IMG/VR virus record: IMGVR_UViG_3300025466_000164
Coordinates: 1-24,967 of that record
Direction: 5' to 3' (one strand)
DNA length: 24,967 nt
From: a virus
Positions within the stretch are counted from its first letter, which is position 1; every line of letters begins with the position of its first letter. The translations under genes were made by a program, and so were the position numbers. The notes beneath the pieces were generated by a model. It ran no database searches and was not told the origin of the DNA. It worked only from the letters and a program-made list of their open reading frames with translations. Of this stretch, positions 15,769 through 20,663 are shown one piece after another.

Positions 15769-16559
15769 GATTTCACCTCATATTTATTTTTGATTTTCCA
15801 GAACTCAACCAACTTACTAAAACAGGCCCAGCCCCAATCCAATTCCTCGGGCGTCCAGCTAGGAATATCATGTTTCTTGCCGCAGATCACCGCAAGACCG
15901 GGAACGGTACGGCTTACCCACAGATTGGCGCAGGGTGCTTTAGGGATGCCCAAGCCTTCACGGTAAGCGGCGACTTGCCACAACTGGTCATCCCATCCCG
16001 CGACCTTGCTGGGATCGTCAAATTCCTTTGTCTTAATATCCACAACTAACCCTAGAGGGAAATCCTCGCAGGGTTTGAGGTGCAGGTCAGACTTGCCGCC
16101 AAAACCTAACGGATGGGCAAAAGACGCCTCGCAGATCCATTTCTGACGCCCGTACATCGCGTCTAGTGCTTTTTCTGCACCTATAACGTGGTCAACATAA
16201 GCCGACACCGTTTCGCCCTCATAGAAGGCTTGAATTGCGGCGTGGATCTTCGTGCCTTCGGATGCTGCATTGATTCCTGTTTCCTTTGCATCCTCCCGAA
16301 CCCGCTCGAGCCATGATTCCTCATATTCGCCTTCCAAGCGTGGCAGAGTTAATGAAGCGAGGATGGCTTGGTCAATCTTCCAGTTTACTAAGGCGGGTTT
16401 GTCTAATTGGCCTGTAATTCCGGTTACTGACACCACATATCCATGTTCTCTAGCGTCACGCAGGGTTGTGGGGCGTTCCTTGCCGTTTTTGCCGATAATT
16501 GTGTAACGGGGAGTGCCGTCACGGTCATACCAATGGCCTGATTCAGATGCTTTTGTCAT
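15765..16559 (-). CDS. RecB-like PD-(D/E)XK nuclease (phage exonuclease-type)
   Basis: A 264-residue protein with the RecB/Cas4-like nuclease core: EGTKIHAAIQAFYEG (His106), CEASFAH (Glu144), GFGGKSDLHLKP (Asp158), VVDIKTKEF (Asp174 and Lys176, the DxK motif) and QLWQVAAYREGLG, the Q-rich helix of motif IV. The N-terminus (GHWYDRDGTPRYTIIGKNGK, then TGITGQLDKPALVNWK) is typical of phage members of this family. It probably resects DNA ends for recombination or acts in replication. The SSB-like gene just upstream fits such a partnership. The ribosome site TAAGGAA precedes the ATG. Confidence 0.85.
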   Translation of the reverse strand: MTKASESGHWYDRDGTPRYTIIGKNGKERPTTLRDAREHGYVVSVTGITGQLDKPALVNWKIDQAILASLTLPRLEGEYEESWLERVREDAKETGINAASEGTKIHAAIQAFYEGETVSAYVDHVIGAEKALDAMYGRQKWICEASFAHPLGFGGKSDLHLKPCEDFPLGLVVDIKTKEFDDPSKVAGWDDQLWQVAAYREGLGIPKAPCANLWVSRTVPGLAVICGKKHDIPSWTPEELDWGWACFSKLVEFWKIKNKYEVKS

Positions 16560-16568
16560 GTTCGTTCC

Positions 16569-17228
16569 TTAAAAAGGTATGTCGCTTTCCATGTCATCAA
16601 TCGGATCATGGGACTTAGTGGACTTGGGAGCAGGGGTGTAACCCATCGCGTCTTTGTATTCTGGGCAACCCATTACTTCGGTTTTAATCCATTCTGGAAG
16701 GGCGTTAAACGTCTGATGATCAAATACAGGTTCATCTAATGAGAACAGGATTCGTGCGTTATGGCCTTTGGGAAAGCCGCGCTCTTTCATGTCATAGGGA
16801 ACCGACGATATTTGCTCAATCTTTGCAAAGCGTTTGCCAGACTGGTTAGTTCCTTGAACAATGGTCAACATACAAAAATTGTCTAAGACCTTTTCAATGT
16901 TGAAGCCTAGCAATTCCGTTTCGGTAAATGCGCGACCGCGCCATGCTTCGAGGTGCTGGCGTAGTTTGGCGGTTTCAAACATAGACCAAGTGTATTTTTT
17001 GTTGATGGTTAAAGGCTCTCCACCTTCAGTCACCATTGGCTTACCGTCATTGTCTTTGCCATGCAATTCAAAACGGAACAGCAGTTTGCGTTGTTCTTTT
17101 TCCTTGCCTTCCCATAAAACTATCTGGGTTCCGAGATCAACGATTGAGAATAGACGGGCTAAGTGGTTGCCGGCTGGAGCAATAATGAACTCGCGATTGT
17201 CGGATTCCAGTTTTAGTATGATTGCCAT
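16569..17228 (-). CDS. Single-stranded DNA-binding-like phage protein with acidic DIPF tail
   Basis: A 219-residue protein whose main body looks like a beta-rich OB-type domain (for example RKLLFRFELHG, INKKYTWSMFETAKLRQHLE, FCMLTIVQGTNQSGKRFAKI). The last residues are DPIDDMESDIPF, an acidic tip ending in Ile-Pro-Phe as in bacterial SSB, where this peptide docks partner proteins. The region LEAWRGRAFTETEL is shared by a phage family I recall as SSB-like or phage replication/recombination protein. Adjacent to the nuclease gene, 9 nt apart. AGGA lies upstream of the ATG. Function is strongly suggested by the tail, not proven. Confidence 0.72.
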   Translation of the reverse strand: MAIILKLESDNREFIIAPAGNHLARLFSIVDLGTQIVLWEGKEKEQRKLLFRFELHGKDNDGKPMVTEGGEPLTINKKYTWSMFETAKLRQHLEAWRGRAFTETELLGFNIEKVLDNFCMLTIVQGTNQSGKRFAKIEQISSVPYDMKERGFPKGHNARILFSLDEPVFDHQTFNALPEWIKTEVMGCPEYKDAMGYTPAPKSTKSHDPIDDMESDIPF

Positions 17229-17360
17229 TTAATTAATTCCTAGTAAAAGTTTGAGTAATTGCTGATCGGCTTCAGATAAATATTCTTTTAATCCATCGAA
17301 AAGGCGGTAAGCGTGTTGTTCCAGTTCTTCCATTAAGGCTTTGTGGTCGTTGTCAGTCAT
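17229..17360 (-). CDS. 43-residue helical protein
   Basis: Found in the gap upstream of the SSB-like gene. ATG is at the complement of 17358-17360, TAA at 17229-17231, directly followed by the SSB-like ATG (TAAATG). The product, MTDNDHKALMEELEQHAYRL followed by FDGLKEYLSEADQQLLKLLL and GIN, is acidic and wholly helical. It overlaps the end of the upstream gene by 8 nt. Its tight fit between two coupled genes supports it; I do not know the family. Confidence 0.6.
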   Translation of the reverse strand: MTDNDHKALMEELEQHAYRLFDGLKEYLSEADQQLLKLLLGIN

Positions 17361-17571
17361 TTGCTTTTTCCATCTGTTTGATTAAAGAGTCACGCGCACC
17401 GGGAAACGCTTCACAAAGACTGCCAATCGTTGCGATGGCAACGCCTAACTTAACTGCGCGTAAGGTGTCAGGATCGTTCAGATCAAACGCTTCGTGTTCG
17501 TTATGAAACTTCAATAGCTGATGCTCTAACCATTGCTCGGCGAGGATGAGGTTGCTTTGAATTGATTCCAT
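17353..17571 (-). CDS. 72-residue helical protein, first gene of the leftward operon
   Basis: ATG at the complement of 17569-17571 is preceded by AAGGAC at about 7 nt. The protein (MESIQSNLILAEQWLEHQLL, then NEHEAFDLNDPDTLRAVKLG and VAIATIGSLCEAFPGARDSL) is mainly helical, with a mildly hydrophobic middle segment. No known motif. It is the first gene after the strong leftward promoter and therefore expected to be expressed earliest from it. Function unknown. Confidence 0.65.
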   Translation of the reverse strand: MESIQSNLILAEQWLEHQLLKFHNEHEAFDLNDPDTLRAVKLGVAIATIGSLCEAFPGARDSLIKQMEKAND

Positions 17572-17590
17572 GATTAGTCCTTGAGTGTCC

Positions 17591-17602
17591 GGTCAAATGA
17601 CC
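17591..17602. promoter_or_regulatory. Palindrome GGTCA-AA-TGACC
   Basis: A perfect 5+2+5 inverted repeat in the leader of the leftward operon, downstream of the predicted start of transcription. It could be a regulator site or a small RNA stem. It differs in sequence from the other two palindromes in this control region. Confidence 0.4.
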
Positions 17603-17610
17603 GCAGAAGA

Positions 17611-17640
17611 ACTATAAAGCTATCTTTATACCTATGTCAA
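17611..17640 (-). promoter_or_regulatory. Strong sigma70-type leftward promoter
   Basis: On the minus strand a perfect -35 (TTGACA, complement of 17635-17640) is followed after 17-18 nt by TTATAG/TATAGT (complement of 17611-17617). Transcription would begin near 17604, about 33 nt before the first leftward ATG. This is the best promoter seen in the window and drives the nuclease/SSB operon. Confidence 0.75.
17613..17630. promoter_or_regulatory. Operator-like palindrome between -35 and -10 of the leftward promoter
   Basis: TATAAAG, 4 nt, CTTTATA: perfect 7+4+7 dyad. It occupies the spacer and part of the -10 box of the leftward promoter, the usual position for a repressor that blocks RNA polymerase. 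The Cro/YdaS-like protein encoded just to the right is a candidate ligand. Confidence 0.6.
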
Positions 17641-17653
17641 CAACTATTTTAAC

Positions 17654-17683
17654 TTGCGGCTTAACGTCAGTTTGCGTTAAGAT
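17654..17683 (+). promoter_or_regulatory. Possible rightward promoter with embedded palindrome
   Basis: TTGCGG (17654-17659) and TAAGAT (17678-17683) are 18 nt apart and lie about 20 nt upstream of the regulator ATG. The match to consensus is moderate. The spacer contains the dyad CTTAACG (17660-17666), 8 nt, CGTTAAG (17675-17681), so this promoter would also be blocked by a protein bound to it. Confidence 0.45.
17660..17681. promoter_or_regulatory. Operator-like palindrome CTTAACG-8-CGTTAAG
   Basis: Perfect 7-bp arms separated by 8 bp, 22 bp overall, 21 nt upstream of the regulator start. Size and symmetry suit a dimeric helix-turn-helix protein, and the position within the rightward promoter suggests autoregulation by the adjacent regulator. 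Confidence 0.55.
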
Positions 17684-17702
17684 TGCTTTAGGAGGTTTAT
17701 TG

Positions 17703-17939
17703 ATGAAATCTGAATTATCTAGCAGCAAAATAATTGACCTATTAGGCGGCCCAGCCGAGGTAGCAAGAATGTGTGCAGTTAGTCCCCAAGCCGTAACGCA
17801 ATGGCGGGGGCATGGCATACCTAAAGGGCAGATGGTTGTCTTGGCTGCGCGAGTAGAACGCGCAACAGGGTTTCTAGTAACTAGAAGGGGGATGTTTGAT
17901 GACTATGCACAAATTTGGCCTGAACTTGCTAATAAATGA
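17703..17939 (+). CDS. Cro/YdaS-like helix-turn-helix regulator
   Basis: The ATG at 17703 is chosen over an upstream start in the same frame because a perfect AGGAGG lies 7 nt before it. The 78-residue protein has SSKIIDLLGGPAEVARMCAV then SPQAVTQWRGHGIPKGQMVV: a helix-turn-helix at about 17-36 of the YdaS/Cro type that binds DNA as a dimer. It is the first rightward gene after the divergent control region, the position of cro in lambdoid phages. Palindromes in both early promoters are likely targets. Its TGA overlaps the methyltransferase ATG. Confidence 0.82.
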   Translation: MKSELSSSKIIDLLGGPAEVARMCAVSPQAVTQWRGHGIPKGQMVVLAARVERATGFLVTRRGMFDDYAQIWPELANK

Positions 17940-18853
17940 GAAATATGAATGAGCTGGCTCTTTTCGCGGGTGCTGGTGGAGGAATACTTGGAGGAAAATT
18001 GCTTGGATGGCGAACAGTCTGCGCTGTTGAGTGGGAACCCTATCCCGCAAGCGTATTGTGCGCCCGACAAAATGACAAAATTCTCCCGCTTTTCCCGATT
18101 TGGGATGACGTACAAACCTTTGACGGAAAGCCATGGCGAGGAATTGTTGACGTGGTATCTGGAGGGTTTCCCTGCCAAGACATCTCAGCCGCCGGAAAAG
18201 GAGCAGGAATCACTGGTGAACGATCAAGCATGTGGAAACACATGGCAAGGATTATTGGCGAAGTACAACCCCGCTACGTCTTTGTGGAAAACAGCCCAAT
18301 GCTCACTCTTCGAGGACTTGGAACAGTCCTTGGAGACCTTTCCGAGATGGGGTTCGATGCGGAATGGGGAGTTATATCAGCGTCAGACGTGGGAGCCAAC
18401 CATAAGCGAGACAGAATCTGGATTGTGGCCCACTCCCATAGCTTCGGGCGGCGGTGGAGGAAAAAATTTGGACAATCCCCGTGGTATACACCAAGGCAAT
18501 CCGTTAGCATCGGCTGTAAAAATGTCATCAAACAAGTGGCCTACACCAATATCAAACGATGCGAAAAAAGGTGCAAATTGCGATCCAAACAATACACAAA
18601 ATGGATTGGCTGGAGCGGTTCAAATATGGCCTACTCCAACAGCGCACATGGCAAAAGAAACCAATGCGCCAAGCGAAGCATTGAGGAACGAACCGTCTAT
18701 GGCAAGCCGAGTTGGTGGTCAGTTGAACCCAACGTGGGTCGAGTGGCTCATGGGGTGGCCGCTAGGGTGGACAGACTTAAAGCCATTGGAAACGGACAAG
18801 TGCCATTGTGTGCAGCAACAGCTTGGAGAATCTTAAATGTTGCCAATAAATAA
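17936..18853 (+). CDS. DNA C5-cytosine methyltransferase (Dcm type)
   Basis: A 305-residue enzyme with the family motifs in order: motif I LALFAGAGGG (7-16), a motif II acidic pair EWE (32-34), motif IV GGFPCQDIS with catalytic Cys80, motif VI VENSP (117-121), motif VIII KRDRIWIVAH (157-166) and motif X GNGQVP (285-290). The stretch between VIII and X (about 167-265) is the target recognition region and carries repeats of VAYTN/MAYSN type. It would transfer methyl groups to cytosine C5 in phage DNA, protecting it from host restriction. ATGA overlap with the regulator upstream; ATG at 17945 is an alternative start. A 295-codon ORF is nested in the +1 frame. Confidence 0.92.
   Translation: MRNMNELALFAGAGGGILGGKLLGWRTVCAVEWEPYPASVLCARQNDKILPLFPIWDDVQTFDGKPWRGIVDVVSGGFPCQDISAAGKGAGITGERSSMWKHMARIIGEVQPRYVFVENSPMLTLRGLGTVLGDLSEMGFDAEWGVISASDVGANHKRDRIWIVAHSHSFGRRWRKKFGQSPWYTPRQSVSIGCKNVIKQVAYTNIKRCEKRCKLRSKQYTKWIGWSGSNMAYSNSAHGKRNQCAKRSIEERTVYGKPSWWSVEPNVGRVAHGVAARVDRLKAIGNGQVPLCAATAWRILNVANK
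17949..18836 (+). CDS. Candidate overlapping gene nested in the methyltransferase (+1 frame)
   Basis: This ORF of 295 residues starts at an ATG 4 nt past the methyltransferase's second ATG and ends 17 nt before its stop, so nearly the whole gene is read in two frames. The product opens MSWLFSRVLVEEYLEENCLD, has SLETFPRWGSMRNGELYQR (about 130-148), three WPTP motifs (residues 160, 197 and 227) and a Trp-rich end, LNPTWVEWLMGWPLGWTDL (259-277). I recall proteins with the same start, RWGxMRNG, WPTP and GWTDL motifs annotated in other phages, which suggests the frame is conserved; I could not check. It has only a weak ribosome site and may depend on coupling. It could still be a shadow of constrained methyltransferase sequence. 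Confidence 0.5.
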   Translation: MSWLFSRVLVEEYLEENCLDGEQSALLSGNPIPQAYCAPDKMTKFSRFSRFGMTYKPLTESHGEELLTWYLEGFPAKTSQPPEKEQESLVNDQACGNTWQGLLAKYNPATSLWKTAQCSLFEDLEQSLETFPRWGSMRNGELYQRQTWEPTISETESGLWPTPIASGGGGGKNLDNPRGIHQGNPLASAVKMSSNKWPTPISNDAKKGANCDPNNTQNGLAGAVQIWPTPTAHMAKETNAPSEALRNEPSMASRVGGQLNPTWVEWLMGWPLGWTDLKPLETDKCHCVQQQLGES

Positions 18854-18906
18854 ATTTACATTTAATCTATGCGTGTCTGATCTGGCAGTCAGGCAACGAA
18901 TGATGG

Positions 18907-19016
18907 AAACCCCGTTATCTTTAGATAGGGGCTTGTGTGGTTTTAGTCATGTCCATCATCCATGCCTAAAACTGCCCCGCCCAGGGCCAAGCCCCTTTCT
19001 AAACGTAGCGGGGTTT
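18907..19016 (+). ncRNA. Long three-tier hairpin ending in a T-tract: terminator or structured RNA
   Basis: Three nested pairs of arms are seen: AAACCCCG (18907-18914) with CGGGGTTT (19009-19016); a 16-nt arm ending GGGGCTTG (18920-18935) with CAAGCCCC... (18988-19003), one mismatch; and GTTTTAGTCATG (18940-18951) with CATGCCTAAAAC (18961-18972), one mismatch, closing a 9-nt loop. The 3' arm runs into TTTTTCTTT, so on the plus strand it would terminate transcription after the methyltransferase. It is far larger than a normal terminator, which suggests an extra role such as a stable or processed RNA. Confidence 0.6.
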
Positions 19017-19022
19017 TTCTTT

Positions 19023-19204
19023 GGCTCAGACCGCCTTGCTCGCCGGGATAACCAAAACACTCGGGCAAGGGGAAAGCAAGCGATGCGGGAAAGGTTGAGA
19101 GCTTGCTGGGGTGGCGAAGGTCAGAGCCCCTATCCGAAAGTCTGCCGGGTAAACGTGGCTCCGAAGAGCAATGTTTTGAAGGAACTCAGGGAAGGCTGGG
19201 TTCC
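19023..19204 (+). ncRNA. Possible structured RNA downstream of the long hairpin
   Basis: Paired segments visible by eye: GGCTCAGACC (19023-19032) with GGTCAGAGCC (19119-19128), one mismatch; TCGCC (19040-19044) with GGCGA (19113-19117); AGCAAGC (19075-19081) with GCTTGCT (19101-19107) inside; then GGAAC-CAG (19181-19189) with CTG-GTTCC (19196-19204). The region is purine-rich with several GAAA/GGGAAA segments typical of RNA loops. I do not recognise it as RNase P, tmRNA, a tRNA or a group I/II intron. Low confidence, as no folding or covariation could be computed. Confidence 0.35.
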
Positions 19205-19243
19205 GTCCACCAAAGAGCAATTAACCCCTACGAGTACAAGATC

Positions 19244-19435
19244 ATGAGAGAACTGGTGTTAGCTGGTTGCCTCGGAGGTACTCTGTTCCTGCTCATTTAT
19301 TCCGCAACCTACAATCTTATTCAATCTAAACAGATTGACCAGCTAAAAGCGGATGCGATTAAACAATCGTTTGAATATGATGTTTGCATCGAGCGCGTTC
19401 AACAATTAACTGCAAGAGAGAGGCCGCCTAAATGA
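19244..19435 (+). CDS. 63-residue membrane-anchored coiled-coil protein
   Basis: The ATG at 19244 (MRELVLAGCLGGTLFLLIYS) is preferred over a longer frame starting at 19103 because upstream codons fall in the GC-rich non-coding-like region and because this start puts a transmembrane helix (about 4-20) at the N-terminus. The rest is a short charged helix (LIQSKQIDQLKADAIKQSFE). The TM-plus-helix layout is like a very short i-spanin, and a lipoprotein gene follows nearby, but it is far from the endolysin. Its TGA overlaps the next ATG. Confidence 0.55.
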   Translation: MRELVLAGCLGGTLFLLIYSATYNLIQSKQIDQLKADAIKQSFEYDVCIERVQQLTARERPPK

Positions 19436-19551
19436 TTTGGCTATACGAGAAACTATTTGGTTGTTGGCATAGATTTCAAATCAGAAAGCGTTGGAAAGGA
19501 TGTTTAGACGAGGTTTATCAAGTGTGTTTGAAATGCGGAAAACTAAAATAG
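19432..19551 (+). CDS. 39-residue Cys-containing (zinc-ribbon-like) protein
   Basis: ATG overlaps the previous TGA (ATGA). The product is MIWLYEKLFGCWHRFQIRKR followed by WKGCLDEVYQVCLKCGKLK, with CLKC near the end and upstream CWH, a pattern I recall from tiny phage proteins that end in YQxCxxCG. The CxxC pair with the upstream Cys/His could bind one zinc. The coupling and motif support it as real. Function unknown. Confidence 0.6.
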   Translation: MIWLYEKLFGCWHRFQIRKRWKGCLDEVYQVCLKCGKLK

Positions 19552-19748
19552 CGTTTATTTGTGCGGTTTTGACAGGTTGTGCTGTACAGCCGCAGGTAAC
19601 TTGCCAGCCATCATTTGAGGTTAAAAAGCATTTTATTGGTTTAACTAACGATGAAATAACGGAGATTCTTGAACAAACGGGTGATTCTTGGGATTTAGCT
19701 GTTCTTGTTGAAACAAAACTAAGGGGGAAGAATGAGCGATTTAGATAA
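19533..19748 (+). CDS. Small lipoprotein
   Basis: The start at 19533 is chosen because it gives a textbook lipoprotein signal: MRKTKIAFICAVLTGC, two Lys and an Arg, a hydrophobic core and the lipobox LTGC with Cys16 as the lipidated residue. The mature 56 residues are AVQPQVTCQPSFEVKKHFIG then LTNDEITEILEQTGDSW. The ribosome site is weak, so translation may depend on coupling to the overlapping zinc-ribbon gene. It may be an outer-membrane lipoprotein (superinfection exclusion or o-spanin-like). It overlaps the cupin gene by 17 nt. Confidence 0.62.
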   Translation: MRKTKIAFICAVLTGCAVQPQVTCQPSFEVKKHFIGLTNDEITEILEQTGDSWDLAVLVETKLRGKNERFR

Positions 19749-20118
19749 TGTTGTTTACATTGGCGATCCACAGCCGGCAACGTATATGGAATTTGCCGAT
19801 GCGGATGGGATTTGGGTGCGGTTCTATGATTTACCCAAGGCTGGTAACGCAGCCCCGCAGCATAGCCACAAACATGACCACGTTAGCCTTTTATGCCGAG
19901 GATCAGTTAGAGCCTATAAAGATGAAATGATCTTAGGGACGTTCACGGCCCCTGCAATGATTACCATTCCAAAAGGTTCGAAGCATATGTTTATCGCGTT
20001 GACCGACGATGTTTTGCTGGCTTGTGTTCACAACATGAAAGGCCGCGAAGGGCTGGAGCCGAAAATCGAGGAAGTTTACGACCCTATAAGCGCAAGGGGG
20101 TTACTCAATGAGCTTTGA
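19732..20118 (+). CDS. Cupin-fold protein
   Basis: A 128-residue protein with the two cupin motifs: PQHSHKHDHVSLLCRGSVRA (His44, 46, 48 and 50, then a Gly turn) and ITIPKGSKHMFIALTDD (Pro80, Gly82, His85). These histidines are placed to bind a single metal ion in a small beta barrel. Cupins may be enzymes (dioxygenase, isomerase) or sugar or ligand-binding proteins; the sequence does not say which. AAGGGGG precedes the ATG. It sits in the early operon, overlapping the replication-like gene by 11 nt. Confidence 0.75.
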   Translation: MSDLDNVVYIGDPQPATYMEFADADGIWVRFYDLPKAGNAAPQHSHKHDHVSLLCRGSVRAYKDEMILGTFTAPAMITIPKGSKHMFIALTDDVLLACVHNMKGREGLEPKIEEVYDPISARGLLNEL

Positions 20119-20605
20119 TGAATTTTGGGAAGCGTATCCACGGCATGTTGCTAAAAAGGCCGCTGAAAAGGCGTGGAGAAGGTTGGCATTGCATGAGCAG
20201 GTCGCGGTAATGGATGTAATCCAAAACCATTGTGAATACTGGCGCATCAAAGAAACTGACAAGGAATTTATTCCGCACCCCGCTACATGGTTAAATCAAG
20301 GCCGCTGGGAAGATGAGCTAGACCTTACACCAAAGCAGAAAAAGCCGCCGATTCCTTGGTATTCAACAGATCAACTTACATTAGCAAAAGGTCAAGAGAT
20401 TGGACTTATTCCCCGACCCGGAGAAACCATGCCAGAGTACCGCCAACGAATATCTCAACACCTCACGGGATCAGGAACAGAAACACGAGCAGTTCAAGTA
20501 CCAATGCCTAGTGAGGTATCTGTTAGCGAAACGCGCCGTGTTGGGTTCCCGCGACTTTCAGACATACTTAAGAGACAAATACCCGGAAAACCCGAAACTG
20601 TTTGA
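20108..20605 (+). CDS. Replication-protein-like (FWxAYPR family)
   Basis: A 165-residue protein with the opening MSFDEFWEAYPRHVAKKAAE and WRRL, then the segment FIPHPATWLNQGRWEDEL (about 56-73). Both landmarks are standard in the C-terminal part of lambda O-like and other phage replication proteins, where this module follows a DNA-binding domain; here it stands alone, so it may be a replication accessory or loader. Residues from about 105 are polar and disordered-looking and overlap the next gene in another frame. AAGGGGG lies 8 nt before the ATG. Confidence 0.7.
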   Translation: MSFDEFWEAYPRHVAKKAAEKAWRRLALHEQVAVMDVIQNHCEYWRIKETDKEFIPHPATWLNQGRWEDELDLTPKQKKPPIPWYSTDQLTLAKGQEIGLIPRPGETMPEYRQRISQHLTGSGTETRAVQVPMPSEVSVSETRRVGFPRLSDILKRQIPGKPETV

Positions 20606-20663
20606 TGAACTACGAAAACAATGGGTAAAGGGGAATAGGGGATCATGGGGTGACTGGCGATAG
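20400..20663 (+). CDS. Small basic phage protein (DUF7696-like), overlapping the replication gene
   Basis: An 87-residue product from a TTG start preceded by AAAGG at 8 nt spacing. The C-terminal part, FKYQCLVRYLLAKRAVLGSR, then LFDELRKQWVKGN, resembles a family of small phage proteins I recall as DUF7696, with pattern FRxxCxVRxxL...KRG...LxxExxxQW. It overlaps the last 206 nt of the replication-like gene in the +1 frame and the NinB gene start by 14 nt. The overlapped tail of the replication protein is low-complexity, which makes the new frame plausible. Confidence 0.5.
   Translation: MDLFPDPEKPCQSTANEYLNTSRDQEQKHEQFKYQCLVRYLLAKRAVLGSRDFQTYLRDKYPENPKLFDELRKQWVKGNRGSWGDWR

Larger units (their letters stand above)
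18854..19243. other. 390-nt region without a convincing gene, rich in inverted repeats
   Basis: Between the methyltransferase stop and the next credible ATG lies an open frame of 136 codons (18837-19247), but its product has no recognisable motif, its composition is unlike its neighbours, and it runs through a perfect-looking hairpin. The first part holds a long hairpin (18907-19016), the second (19017-19243) is GC-richer than flanking genes and can fold. I treat the stretch as non-coding. Confidence 0.55.

Noticed and set aside
17634-17702. Longer N-terminus for the Cro-like regulator
   Set aside because: It would translate the promoter and operator palindrome; ATG 17703 has a perfect AGGAGG.
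17874-18592. Several minus-strand ORFs opposite the methyltransferase
   Set aside because: Shorter, without motifs or ribosome sites; only the plus-strand +1 frame shows repeated motifs and near full-length openness.
19103-19243. Upstream extension of the 19244 membrane protein
   Set aside because: The extension lies in the region that looks non-coding; starting at 19244 places a transmembrane helix at the N-terminus as expected.
19017-19243. Group I/II intron, RNase P RNA or tmRNA
   Set aside because: Some short strings (for example GCGGGAAA) recall intron cores, but the full conserved elements and their order are missing and no split gene surrounds the region.
18837-19247. 136-codon plus-strand ORF after the methyltransferase
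   Set aside because: It runs through the long hairpin and the GC-rich foldable region, has no ribosome site or recognisable motif, and its composition is unlike the neighbouring genes.
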